In this document: positions 1 to 8,542 of the stretch, piece by piece
Layout of the letters: each line of letters begins with the position of its first letter
Position numbering within the stretch: the first letter of the stretch is position 1
From: Clostridiaceae bacterium
Lineage (GTDB): Bacteria; Bacillota; Clostridia; Oscillospirales; Butyricicoccaceae
Length of the DNA stretch: 64,000 nucleotides
NCBI GenBank assembly: GCA_009911355.1
Contig: QXXE01000009.1
Span: 1-64,000 of the forward strand
Direction: 5' to 3'
Notes under the pieces: generated by a model
What the model saw: the letters and a program-made list of their open reading frames with translations, nothing else
Told to the model about the DNA's origin: nothing
Database searches by the model: none
Program-made: the position numbers and the translations under genes

Positions 1-52
1 ATTCATAAAGATATGTGTATTTTCCAACATGCTGCCGGGTGATACTTGCCAT
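1..52 (-). CDS. N-terminus of a probable IS1634-type transposase (cut by window edge)
   Basis: Only 17 codons are visible, reading leftwards off the window: MASITRQHVGKYTYLYE. A good ribosome binding site (GGAGGGG) precedes the ATG. Short N-termini of the form MA-x-I-x-R-x-x-VGKY-x-YLYE are, from memory, typical of DDE transposases of the IS1634/IS4 group in Clostridia, so this is probably the start of an insertion sequence transposase. The catalytic part is outside the window, so the call is an inference from the first residues only. Bases 53-342 hold its upstream region and no gene. Confidence 0.5.
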   Translation of the reverse strand, partial: MASITRQHVGKYTYLYE

Positions 53-342
53 CTCTTTCCCCTCCAAAGTAGGATAAGTTATATTTTAACCTACTGCGAG
101 CCTTTTGGAAAGCATATTTTTTACCAAATTTTCCTGCCTCTTCCCCACTTTTTTCGTCCTCTTCTCCCATATTTCTTGTAGGGTAAATCTTTACCGGGAA
201 TTCAGGTTGTATTCATACAGAACCCTCCGAAGCTGTGAGAAAAAATTTGTATGCTTTCAGACTACATTCCTCTGGTAATTTTGGAAAGCTTCTGATAGAA
301 TATACTATATTAGCTGATAGCTTACAAAAAGGAGGGTGGACG

Positions 343-798
343 GTGCGGAAGGTTTGCTTCTTCCTGGGGCAGCGCTCGCCCTGCGGGACGCAGCTGCCCG
401 GGCTGGCGGCTGAGCTTACACGGCATATCGAAGGCTATGGGGTGCGTGATTTCGTTGTGGGGCGGTACGGGGCTGGCGCAAGGCTTGCTGCGGAAGCCGT
501 CGTCATGGAAAAAAAGCGCTTCCCGGAAATACGTCTGCTGCGCCTGCGCCCGTACCCGCTGCACGGCGCGGCGTGCATTCCGAAGGGCGCGGATGGGGTA
601 ATCGCCCCTCCTGGCTTTGCAGACCTTCCTGTAGCGCTCGCGCTTGCCCGCGCCGATCTGTACATGCTCAGGCACAGCAGCTTCCTGATCGCTTATGCGC
701 CGCAGCCTGAACTGCATGTGCAGGAGGTTTTGGCGCTTGCACGCCGGATGCAGGCGCACGGGCTTCTCCATCTCACCGAGCTGCACAGCCCCCGGTGA
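343..798 (+). CDS. SLOG-superfamily (YpsA/DUF1273-like) protein
   Basis: A protein of 151 residues from a GTG start chosen because GGAGGG lies 6 bases upstream; an in-frame extension back to 235 has no ribosome binding site. The N-terminus (RKVCFFLGQRSP) and the segment YGVRDFVVGRYGAGARLAAEAV resemble the Rossmann-like SLOG fold of YpsA/DUF1273 proteins, in which a first strand followed by a G-x-R loop and a later VGxxGG-like loop bind a nucleotide-type ligand. The second loop reads VGRYGAGARLA rather than the commoner GGFD, so ligand binding may differ. The precise role of such stand-alone SLOG proteins is not established. It is a single gene followed by a strong terminator. Confidence 0.6.
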   Translation: MRKVCFFLGQRSPCGTQLPGLAAELTRHIEGYGVRDFVVGRYGAGARLAAEAVVMEKKRFPEIRLLRLRPYPLHGAACIPKGADGVIAPPGFADLPVALALARADLYMLRHSSFLIAYAPQPELHVQEVLALARRMQAHGLLHLTELHSPR

Positions 799-868
799 AT
801 AGCTTGCTGCGTCCCGGTTATGAGGGCAGGGCGGTGCTGACGCCGGAAAAACCTGCGTTTGACGCGCG

Positions 869-903
869 AAAAAGCACGGTTCCAAAGCGGAGCCGTGCTT
901 TTT
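869..903. terminator. Bidirectional intrinsic terminator
   Basis: An A-run, a GCACGG/CCGTGC stem and a T-run form a hairpin that can terminate the SLOG gene on the plus strand and the GLUG protein gene that ends at 931 on the minus strand. Confidence 0.8.
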
Positions 904-930
904 GTATCCGTGCAGCCGGGAAGGATGCGG

Positions 931-3900
931 CTATTTCCCTGCCGGGGCGGGTTCCTTCTGCGGGGCCGCCTGTTCGGGCTCTGGCTGCGCGTGTTTGTCT
1001 GCCTTGCGCTGCCGCCGCCTGCGGCGCCGCAGGAAACCGGCCAGCGCAAGCCCTGCAATCCCTGCCGCGAGCAGCAGGATCAGCCCCCGGTTGGTTTCCT
1101 TTCCGGTGCAGAAGATCGCGTCGTCGCCGTCGATGGAGAACACAAGATAGCTGCCGTCGCGCAGCGTGTCAGCCTTGCGCCAGCTGCCGTCCACGGCAAT
1201 CCAGACCGCATTGTCCCCCTCGTCCGCGAGAGCGCGCAGCAGGTGGCCGCCGGGGGCTTCGGTGCTGTGGGAAACCACTGCGTGCAGCGGGTCGCCCGGC
1301 GCGCCGGAGGGCGCTGCCGCCGCAGGCTCGCAGGCCAGCGACGAACGGCGGTCGAATTTGCCCTCGGCAAGCAGCAGCGGCAGGCCGTCTCGGGAGGCTT
1401 CGCTTTCCAGCACCGTGATATAGGGCGAATATACGGCTTGCACAGTCTTATCCGCGCGCAGGTCGCTGAAATTGTCGTCTGACCATTCGCCGAACTGCCC
1501 TTCGCGCGGGGGGACCTCCGGGATTTCGGTAAGGTCTTCGCCAAAGCCTGCCGTGGCGCTGGAAAGCACTTCGCCGTCGACAAGGAAGGTGACAGTCAGG
1601 GAACGGAAGCGGTCGGGCAGGCCCTCAAGCGCGGTAAACGCGTCATATTCGATGGGTTCCGCCTGCCCCGCGTAGCTCACGCCGTCCACAGCGCCGATCG
1701 GGCTGCTGACAAAGAGGTTGCCGGTCAGCGTGCCGTCCGCGCTTCCGGCGACTGCGCCGATAAATTCACCGTCCGCGCGGAGGTCTGCCATTGCGCGGCA
1801 GCCGGTCAGGTCGCCGCCGAGCCCCGCAATGCCGCCGACATAGTCCTTGCCAGTCAGCGGGCACTTGACCCAGCAGCCGCGCACCGCCGCAGAAGACGCG
1901 CCCGCGATGCCGCCGACATACTGCCCGTCGGTACTTTCAACCGCGCCGTAGCTTTCGCAGCCCGATACCCGCCCGAGGTCCATGCGCCCGACGATGCCGC
2001 CGGCATGGTTCTTTTTGGCGGTTATGCTGCCCTCGTTCCGGCAGGCGGCAAGCACGGCGCGGGTCTGGTAGCTGAAATTCGCCGACCGCTGCCCGCGGCT
2101 GACGATATCATCCTCGGGGTCAAGGTCGTACTCGATTGCCATAGAGCCCGCAATACCGCCTGCATTTACGTCGCCTTCAATCGTGCCGTAGTTCTCTGCA
2201 CGCTCCATGCGCCCCTGATGGCCTTCGTCAGTGTCGGAGATATCTTCGAGGTGCTCGCGTTCGCCGTCCTCCGGCTTTTCGAGCGCGTTGCTGTATCCGT
2301 CCATCAGCAGGTCGCTGATCACGCCTAGCTGATCGTTGACCGCGTTTGCTGTGCTGTGCAGTCGGTCGCCAGAGCCGCTGAGGTCGGTGCGCAGCCCGCC
2401 GACCTCGTCGGAGACTTCTTCAAGGGCGCTGAAAATGCGGTCGACCGCCGAGGTGTAGCCGCTGTTCAGCGCGGGGAGCTCGAGCGTGGGTTCGTCCGCA
2501 AGCTCTGCCGCGAGAGCTTCCATCCGGCGGGCTGCGCTCGATGCGTCGCCCATCGCGGCGTCAAAGTCGCGGAAAACGCGGGAGAAGCCGTTTAATGTGC
2601 CGTCAAGCTCGGAGGTGAAGGTTTCCAGATTGTCAAATGCGCGGCTGACGCTGCCGGATGCGTCGTGAAGGCCGTCTATAGCCGCTGCGCCTTCCGTCAG
2701 CCCCTGCCGCAGCAGGGTAAGGCTTTTTTCAATGCGGTCGTGTAAATCGCTGTCGGGAAGGCTGGGGAACAGTCCGCCGATCCCCGAGCCAGAACCGCCA
2801 CCCGAGCCGGAGCCGTCACCCGAGCCGGAGCCGTCACCCGAGCCGGAGCCGTCACCCGAGCCGGAGCCGTTACCCGAGCCAGAGCCGTCGCCCGAGCCGG
2901 AGCCGTTACCCGAGCCGGAGCCGTCACCGGAGCCGGAGCCGTCACCGGAGCCGTCACCGGAGCCGGAGCCGTCACCGGAGCCGGAGCCGTTACCCGAGCC
3001 GCTGCCGTCTGCGCCGATGCCGGGAAGCAGGCCGGAAATACCGTTCTCAATGGAATCGAGTGCGGATGTGCTCTTTTGAATGGCTGCGGCAAGGGCGTTC
3101 AGCTCGTCGGGAGCCGTGCCTGCGTCGATCAGCCCCGCCGCTTGTGCGCGCAGAAGCAGTTTTGCGGCTTCTTTGGGCGCGTCCCCGATTTGCCCGAGCG
3201 CTTTTTTCAGCTCGAGCGTGCCGCGTGTCAGCTGCGCCGCTGCGGAAGCCTTTTCCCGTGTGCCGGACGCGCCGCGCAGCGCTTCGATGGCGGAGCGGAT
3301 TGTGCCGAGGGCGGTTTTTGCGTCGTCCATTGCGTCCGCCGCCTGATCGAAGGCGGTGCGTGCGGCGGCTGCCGCGTCTTCGCCCCAGACCGAAGCGCCG
3401 TCGATCTCTGTAAGGATGCGGCTTGTGCGGCGGAATGCGTCGCCGAGCCCGTCGCCCGTGTAAGCGAGGTCGCTCATGATGGGTTCCAGGCGGTCGAGGG
3501 TGCGGGTCACACGCGCGCTGAGTTCGTTGACCGTGTCAATGGTGCCGTCAGTAAAATCGGTTGTCCAGCCCGCGAGATCATGTGCGCCGGTGCGCACGGT
3601 TTCGAGCTGCCCGTCGAGCGCGTCGGAGTGCAGGTTCAGCAGGTCGCCGGTGCGCGCGGTCTCGTCTCCGAGCTGGCGCAGCAGGCCGCGCAGGGTATCG
3701 AGTTCGCTGTCCAGCTGCTGAAGGGTGTCCTCGTCGAATTGCAGCAGCAGGTAGGGCTCGACCTGCCCGGCAATGCCGCCTACGTCCTTGCGCCCGTATA
3801 CCGTGCCGTAGTTGCGGCAGCTGTCGAGGAAGCCGGCTTGCCGCCCGACGATGCCGCCGACGTTGTAGCCGGTGTGGGGATAGCCGATGGCGCCATAGTT

Positions 3901-4827
3901 TTCGCAGCTTTGAAGGATGCCGGTGGAATAGCCTGCGATGCCGCCGGAATCGGTGTGGGCGCGGAAGTTTTCGGCGGAATTCACGTCGTCCCAGTTCCAG
4001 TCGTCGAGGGAGACGCTGATTTCCTCCTCGCGGGTGTTGACCTGGGCGCGGCTGACGCAGGCGGACGCGGCGCCGAGGTTCTGGCCGGTGACGCCGCCGG
4101 TGAAATGCTCGCCGGAAACGCTGCCGGAGACCGAGCAGGCGTTGAGCTCGCCGGAGCCTTCGTTGCAGCCTGCGATGCCGCCGACGCTGGTTTTGCCGCT
4201 GACCGTGCCGCTGAACGAGCAGCCTTGGATCACGCCGCGGTTGCAGCCTGCGATGCCGCCGACGTTTTTGGCGCTGCCCGCGGGGGCGACTTGGCCGGAG
4301 ACGTTCAGGTCGCGCACCTGCGCGCCCTCTTGGATATAGCGGAAGAGGCCCATTGCGGAGCCGCTTTGGGTGAGGGAAAGGCCGGAAATGGCGTGCCCGC
4401 GGCCGTCGAAGGCGCCGCCGAAGGTCGGGATTGGGGAAAAGTCCGTGCCGGATAGGTCGATATCGGCGGTGAGAACAACGGTTTTGCCCTGTGACCAGGT
4501 GTCGAGGGTGCAGCTGCGGGACAGCTCGCACAGCTGCTTCGCGGTGGAGATTTCGACGGTGTGGTTATCGGCGGCGCTGGCGGGGAACAGCCCGGCGAAC
4601 AGGGCTGCTGCGAGCAGCAGGGCAAGGATGCGCCGGGGTGCTGTGCCGGCAGGGGATTCCGCGCCGTGCGCGGCGCGGCCGGGGCGCTGCCCCTGGACCC
4701 CGCGCCTGCGCGGCGGGCGGTCCTGCGCGGACAGCGCCAGAGGGGCTAACCCCTCTGGACTCCCGTTCTCGCCTGCGGGCGGGACGGGGGAATGGCGGGT
4801 GATGTTCAGGATGCCTGGTTTTTTCAT
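931..4827 (-). CDS. Large secreted/anchored GLUG-repeat and coiled-coil protein, partner of the MMPL exporter
   Basis: About 1298 residues from the ATG at 4827, which overlaps the stop of the upstream MMPL gene (ATGA), implying translational coupling. Residues 1-60 begin [11 protein letters not shown] and then translate an R1 repeat in frame; a signal-peptide-like stretch follows ([17 protein letters not shown], then ASA). Next come GLUG-type motifs (VGGIAGCN and similar, roughly residues 160-390), a long helical region with many heptads, a low-complexity Gly-Ser-Asp linker (about residues 607-680), more helices, further GLUG units (VGGIAG) and a FLVDGEV...AVYSPY segment like an InlB B-repeat. 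A C-terminal membrane helix ([16 protein letters not shown]) followed by an Arg/Lys-rich tail suggests membrane anchoring with most of the protein outside. The function is unknown; the operon suggests it works with the MMPL transporter, perhaps as an extracytoplasmic adaptor or a wall-spanning partner. Confidence 0.72.
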   Translation of the reverse strand: MKKPGILNITRHSPVPPAGENGSPEGLAPLALSAQDRPPRRRGVQGQRPGRAAHGAESPAGTAPRRILALLLAAALFAGLFPASAADNHTVEISTAKQLCELSRSCTLDTWSQGKTVVLTADIDLSGTDFSPIPTFGGAFDGRGHAISGLSLTQSGSAMGLFRYIQEGAQVRDLNVSGQVAPAGSAKNVGGIAGCNRGVIQGCSFSGTVSGKTSVGGIAGCNEGSGELNACSVSGSVSGEHFTGGVTGQNLGAASACVSRAQVNTREEEISVSLDDWNWDDVNSAENFRAHTDSGGIAGYSTGILQSCENYGAIGYPHTGYNVGGIVGRQAGFLDSCRNYGTVYGRKDVGGIAGQVEPYLLLQFDEDTLQQLDSELDTLRGLLRQLGDETARTGDLLNLHSDALDGQLETVRTGAHDLAGWTTDFTDGTIDTVNELSARVTRTLDRLEPIMSDLAYTGDGLGDAFRRTSRILTEIDGASVWGEDAAAAARTAFDQAADAMDDAKTALGTIRSAIEALRGASGTREKASAAAQLTRGTLELKKALGQIGDAPKEAAKLLLRAQAAGLIDAGTAPDELNALAAAIQKSTSALDSIENGISGLLPGIGADGSGSGNGSGSGDGSGSGDGSGDGSGSGDGSGSGNGSGSGDGSGSGNGSGSGDGSGSGDGSGSGDGSGSGGGSGSGIGGLFPSLPDSDLHDRIEKSLTLLRQGLTEGAAAIDGLHDASGSVSRAFDNLETFTSELDGTLNGFSRVFRDFDAAMGDASSAARRMEALAAELADEPTLELPALNSGYTSAVDRIFSALEEVSDEVGGLRTDLSGSGDRLHSTANAVNDQLGVISDLLMDGYSNALEKPEDGEREHLEDISDTDEGHQGRMERAENYGTIEGDVNAGGIAGSMAIEYDLDPEDDIVSRGQRSANFSYQTRAVLAACRNEGSITAKKNHAGGIVGRMDLGRVSGCESYGAVESTDGQYVGGIAGASSAAVRGCWVKCPLTGKDYVGGIAGLGGDLTGCRAMADLRADGEFIGAVAGSADGTLTGNLFVSSPIGAVDGVSYAGQAEPIEYDAFTALEGLPDRFRSLTVTFLVDGEVLSSATAGFGEDLTEIPEVPPREGQFGEWSDDNFSDLRADKTVQAVYSPYITVLESEASRDGLPLLLAEGKFDRRSSLACEPAAAAPSGAPGDPLHAVVSHSTEAPGGHLLRALADEGDNAVWIAVDGSWRKADTLRDGSYLVFSIDGDDAIFCTGKETNRGLILLLAAGIAGLALAGFLRRRRRRQRKADKHAQPEPEQAAPQKEPAPAGK
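2784..3003. repeat. 18-base coding minisatellite (Gly-Ser-Asp linker)
   Basis: Tandem near-identical 18-base units (ccgagccggagccgtcac and variants with ggag/cgag and cac/tac changes) encode (GSGDGS)n and (GSGNGS)n in the minus-strand GLUG protein. The units keep frame, so copy-number change would alter only linker length. Confidence 0.9.
4679..4790. repeat. R1 palindromic repeat cluster inside a coding region
   Basis: Carries the R1 modules (GGGGC...GCCCC, GCGCCTGCGCGGCG, the arms CCAGAGGGG and CCCCTCTGG, and CGCCTGCGGGCGGGACGGGG). Unlike the other clusters it lies between the start codon and the signal peptide of the GLUG protein and is open in that frame. Confidence 0.85.
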
Positions 4828-7340
4828 AGCTGCCCGTCCTCCTTTCCGTTGGCGGGTGCGCTGCCGGATGGGCCGGGCAGCAGGTCGTATTCGGTTTCGG
4901 GCTCCATTGCGCCCACGTCGACAACCGCGCTGATGCGGCCTTGGATGGAACCGTGGATTTCGGCGTTTACAACGCCCTGGACGTAGCCGCGGACGTGGCC
5001 GTTGACGCGGAGCGCGCCGGTGCCGGTCTGGACGATGTCGGGCTTTTTGAGGGTAAACGCGGTGCGCTCGATGATGGTGTCGCCGAGCAGTAAAATCTGG
5101 GGGAGGACGCTCATGACGAGCAGCATGGAAATGATTGTGCCGCGCCCCAGGCATACGCCGATGGAGGAGATGGCGGGGTTGGAGGAAAGCTGCCCGATGA
5201 GGAGGCCGGCGGCGGTCAGGATGGTGCCGGAGGTGACGATGGTCGGGAACGACTGGTTCAGGGTCTCAACGATGGCTTCTTTGATGGGCATTTCCTTTTT
5301 GAGCTCCATGTAGCGGTTGGAAATGACGATTGCGTAGTCGATGTTCGCGCCCATCTGGATGGAGCTGACGATGAGGTAGCTTAAAAAGAACAGGTTGGTG
5401 CCGGTGAGGTAGGGGAAGGAGAAGTTGATCCAAACGCTTGACTGGATGACCGCGATCAGAAGTACGGGGAGCCCTGCCGACTGGAAGGTAAAGAGCAGGA
5501 CAATGATGACAAAGAGGGCGGACAGGACGCTGATGACAATGTTGTCGCGGCTGAACGAGGTCGCGAGGTCGTAGTCGCTGGTCGAGTCGCCAACGAGGTA
5601 GCAGTGGTCGTAGTATTTTTCGGCTGCCTGGTGGATTTCCTTCAGGAAGGCGAAGGTTTCGGGGCTTTCTTCGGGGAGGTTCAGCTTGAGCAGGATGCGG
5701 GTGTAATTTTCGCCTTGCAGCTGCTTTTTCCCGTCGGAAAGCTGCTCGTAGAGGTCGTTGATCTCGGATTCGGCGTCTTCGTCAAGGTCGACGTAGCCGT
5801 CCTCCTTCATGTTGTAGAGAAAGAGGAAGATGTCGATCAGGGGCACGTCGTAGCTGTCCAGGGAGCCGACAATGCGGCCATATTCCTCCTGGTCGACCGC
5901 GTAGGCGGTGTAGAGGAGCCGGGCGGCTTCGATGTCCACATCGGCGAGCTCGGCGAATTGGCGCGGGGAGAGCTTGTCGGTGACCATGTAGCCGTCTTTT
6001 GCTTCGGTGTTGGCAAGGCCCTGTACGAGACTGAATTCTTCCCAGGTTTCGAGCTCGCGCAGCAGGCGGCCTTCTTTTTCGTAATCGCCCGCAGGGACCA
6101 TCAGAGCCATGATATTGGTCTGCCCAAAGGTGGAATCCACTTTTTTCTCGGCGATCTGCACTTCGTTCTGTTTGGCGGTGGAGAGGGTGCTTTCGCCGTA
6201 GACATAGGGGCAGCGGTTGGAGAAATAGAAGCCGCCGCCGAGCGCAAAGAGAAATAATAAAGGTAGGACAAAACGGGTTTTCAGTACAATTTTGCCCCAT
6301 TTGTCAATCTTGGGGACAAAGCTGCGGTGATGAGTCCTGTCGATCTGCTTCGAGAAGAGCATCAGCAGGCCGGGCATGAGGGTAAACACGGAAAGCAGGC
6401 TGCACAGGATGGCCTTGACGAGCACGACGCCCATGTCGCGCCCAATGCCGAACTGCATGAACATCATGGCAACCATGCCGGAAATGGTGGTCAGGGAGCT
6501 GGCGGAGATCTCCGGGATGGCCTTGGAGAGTGCGACGGAAACCGCGTCGTGCGCGTCGAGGTGCTCGCGTTCCTCCGTGTAGCGGTGGCAGAGGATGATG
6601 GCGTAGTCGATGGCAAGGGCAAGCTGCAAAACGACCGCTACGGAGTCGGTAATGTAGGAAATTTCCCCCATAAGGAAGTTCGTGCCCTTGTTGATCATGG
6701 CAGCGGAGCCGAAGGTCATCAGCAGGACCGGGATTTCCATGTAGGTCTTGGAGGTAAACAGGAGGACGCTTACGATGATGACCACAGCAACCAGCATAAC
6801 GATATTCATTTCCGCGTCGAGGAGGTCGGCTTCGGAGCTGCCGACGGGGCTGGATATGTAGAGGTCGTAGCCTGCAAGGCGCTGTTTGAGCTCCGCCATA
6901 GCGGACTCGCAGATCTCATCGCCTTCTTCGCCCTCGAAGGTCACATCGAAGAGGGCGGAGGCAAGGCGGTAGTGTTCGCCGATGTCCTCGGCAGTGAGCG
7001 GCACGTCGCTGTCCTCGTCAAGAAAGGCGGCGGCTGAAATGCCCTCAATGGATTCAAGGCCGGCGGCAATTTCGGACGCGCGTTCGCGGGAAATGTTGGA
7101 GACCATGACGCGCGCGGTTGCGTAGGTGGTCACCTCGTCTTCCATCAGCGTCAGGCCCTGCCGGGTTTCGGAATCCCCGGGGAGGTACTGGGTGATGTCG
7201 TCGCAGACCGCGACCCAGCCCTGTGCAAACAGGCAGAAAACCAGCATCCCGATGAACGCAAGGAATACGCCGTTGCGCTTGTCAACGATGAAGGTTGCGA
7301 GCTTGAGCATAAAGCTGCGGTCGTCCTTCTTTTCTTCCAT
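4824..7340 (-). CDS. MMPL/RND-family exporter
   Basis: 838 residues, with ATG preceded by AAAGGAG. An N-terminal membrane helix (about 21-41) is followed by an extracytoplasmic domain. The first MMPL membrane block (about residues 175-365) contains an Asp in a helix (LALAIDYAIILCHRY), matching the proton-relay Asp of MMPL/RND proteins. A second extracytoplasmic domain and a second block (about 620-790) follow, the latter containing QMGANIDYAIVISNRY. The duplicated architecture is that of a proton-driven lipid or drug exporter. The cytoplasmic tail (about 790-838) has a short repetitive stretch, VNGHVRGYVQGVVNAEIHG, recalling bactofilin-like beta repeats. Operon order is tetR, repeat element, this gene, then the GLUG protein with an ATGA overlap. 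Substrate unknown. Confidence 0.88.
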   Translation of the reverse strand: MEEKKDDRSFMLKLATFIVDKRNGVFLAFIGMLVFCLFAQGWVAVCDDITQYLPGDSETRQGLTLMEDEVTTYATARVMVSNISRERASEIAAGLESIEGISAAAFLDEDSDVPLTAEDIGEHYRLASALFDVTFEGEEGDEICESAMAELKQRLAGYDLYISSPVGSSEADLLDAEMNIVMLVAVVIIVSVLLFTSKTYMEIPVLLMTFGSAAMINKGTNFLMGEISYITDSVAVVLQLALAIDYAIILCHRYTEEREHLDAHDAVSVALSKAIPEISASSLTTISGMVAMMFMQFGIGRDMGVVLVKAILCSLLSVFTLMPGLLMLFSKQIDRTHHRSFVPKIDKWGKIVLKTRFVLPLLFLFALGGGFYFSNRCPYVYGESTLSTAKQNEVQIAEKKVDSTFGQTNIMALMVPAGDYEKEGRLLRELETWEEFSLVQGLANTEAKDGYMVTDKLSPRQFAELADVDIEAARLLYTAYAVDQEEYGRIVGSLDSYDVPLIDIFLFLYNMKEDGYVDLDEDAESEINDLYEQLSDGKKQLQGENYTRILLKLNLPEESPETFAFLKEIHQAAEKYYDHCYLVGDSTSDYDLATSFSRDNIVISVLSALFVIIVLLFTFQSAGLPVLLIAVIQSSVWINFSFPYLTGTNLFFLSYLIVSSIQMGANIDYAIVISNRYMELKKEMPIKEAIVETLNQSFPTIVTSGTILTAAGLLIGQLSSNPAISSIGVCLGRGTIISMLLVMSVLPQILLLGDTIIERTAFTLKKPDIVQTGTGALRVNGHVRGYVQGVVNAEIHGSIQGRISAVVDVGAMEPETEYDLLPGPSGSAPANGKEDGQL

Positions 7341-7425
7341 ATATATCAGCTCCTTTGGAGAAAATCAAACAAAAAGCAGAAACAGGGAAAAACCCGTAAA
7401 CCATTGCCGCCGCATGCGCCCCGCA

Positions 7426-7763
7426 GCCCCCGCCGCGCCTTTCCGGCGGCGGCGGGCGAAACAGCGCAGGCGCAGAGTGAAGCGAGCCCGCCGGGAGATA
7501 GGCGGGCGTGGCAGCGCCGCAAGACCCCCTGCGTCCAAAACCGAACGGGTTGCAACGGGCGGGAACGGGGGCGGGAGGCAGAACATAAAACCTCCCCCGC
7601 CTTCGGGCCCCAAGCGTAGCCGCAGCCCATCAAGCCTTTGTGCGGCGCGCCCCGTCAGGGGCGTGGCGTGCAGGCTTGCAGCACGCCCGTAACGGCCTGG
7701 AGGAGGGTTTGGGAGAGCCACGAGAGGGATAAGGGAACCATAGGTGCCCTTATCCCTTTCGTG
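7426..7763. repeat. Structured intergenic element, copy A
   Basis: About 335 bases alignable over their whole length with 16222-16556 and in the same orientation. Several internal hairpins are visible: GCCCGCC/GGCGGGC, CGCCCC/GGGGCG, and a terminal 17-bp stem (7719-7735 with 7747-7763, one G-T pair) closing the loop AACCATAGGTG. It fills the gap between tetR, whose TAA stop lies inside the terminal hairpin, and the MMPL gene. No coding potential is supported; it could be a structured RNA or a MITE-like repeat. Confidence 0.85.
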
Positions 7764-8397
7764 TCCCCCGGAGGGGCCGTTCGGCGAGCTCTTCGGCGAT
7801 CTGCAACATCTCTTCCCGCAGCCCCTCCAGCCGCGCCACCGCCTCCAACGCCTCCGCCTTCGTGTACCCCAGCACCGCAAACGACGCCTCCGTCATCGAC
7901 CGCACCGCATCCGGAAGCGCCAGCCGCCTCTGATATCCATACCCCGCCAGATACGCCCGCAGGATCCCATGGATCGCCAGCGTACACGAATACGCCTTGC
8001 CCCCCTCCCGCGGGATGCCCAGATTCTCCGCCAGCCAGCGCTCAAACCGCAGCACATGCTGCTCCGATACCGCCGGAAGCGTGAAACCCTCGCAATACAG
8101 CTCGCAAATGTTGTCATTCTCGTCTGCCGCCTGCAGCATCACCGCGCACATCAGCGCCAGCCGGAACGGCGGGCTGGCAGAATCCCCAAACCGCCGCACA
8201 AGAATCGCGTCGCACCGGTCAAATACATCCAGGAACAGCTGCCGGAAAATATCTTCTTTGTTCTCGAAAAAATGGTAAATGCTCCCGATCAGCAGCCCCG
8301 ACCGCCCGACAATCTGCCGGATGGTCGTCTTCCTGTACCCTTGTTCCAGAAAAATCTCCTTTGCGCTGGACAGGATGCGCTCGCGTGCGTCGTCCAT
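7750..8397 (-). CDS. TetR/AcrR-family transcriptional regulator
   Basis: 215 residues with an N-terminal TetR helix-turn-helix: ILSSAKEIFLEQGYRKTTI, then QIVGRSGLLIGSIYHFFENK, the usual recognition-helix signature. The C-terminal ligand-binding half is divergent, as normal in this family. GGGAGG precedes the ATG. It is the first gene of the operon leading to the MMPL exporter and most likely represses it in response to the exported compound. The last residues (RGTRKG) and the stop codon are encoded by the edge of the structured element, so the C-terminus may have been altered when the element arrived. Confidence 0.85.
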   Translation of the reverse strand: MDDARERILSSAKEIFLEQGYRKTTIRQIVGRSGLLIGSIYHFFENKEDIFRQLFLDVFDRCDAILVRRFGDSASPPFRLALMCAVMLQAADENDNICELYCEGFTLPAVSEQHVLRFERWLAENLGIPREGGKAYSCTLAIHGILRAYLAGYGYQRRLALPDAVRSMTEASFAVLGYTKAEALEAVARLEGLREEMLQIAEELAERPLRGTRKG

Positions 8398-8420
8398 CCT
8401 TCGTACCTCCCCTGCTCTTT

Positions 8421-8463
8421 AACATGTTCAAATTATTATAGCACCGCCCCGCAGCCCTGTCAA
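8421..8463 (-). promoter_or_regulatory. Consensus promoter and candidate operator of the tetR-MMPL operon
   Basis: On the minus strand, TTGACA (8458-8463), a 17-base spacer and TATAAT (8435-8440). A palindrome AACATGTT (8421-8428) in the context TTGAACATGTTAAA lies just downstream of the -10 box, where bound TetR would block transcription. Autoregulation is inferred. Confidence 0.75.
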
Positions 8464-8490
8464 TCGGGGAAGTGTAAATTTTTTGGAGGC

Positions 8491-8530
8491 AATAGAAAAC
8501 AGGCCGGAAAAGATCAGGTTTCCGGCCTGT
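8491..8530 (-). terminator. Intrinsic terminator of aspS
   Basis: Minus-strand hairpin ACAGGCCGGAAA / TTTCCGGCCTGT followed by TTTTCT, 13 bases after the aspS stop codon. Confidence 0.88.
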
Positions 8531-8542
8531 CGGGGAGGGCTC

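Noticed and set aside
2732-3079. Pro-Glu repeat frame on the plus strand
   Set aside because: Antisense of the Gly-Ser-Asp minisatellite; no start signals.
3076-4455. Plus-strand open frame of 459 codons opposite the GLUG protein
   Set aside because: Antisense of repetitive GLUG sequence with no recognisable domain or start signal.
7404-7692. Small coding frames inside structured element A
   Set aside because: Frames are not conserved in copy B and the conserved feature is pairing, not codons.
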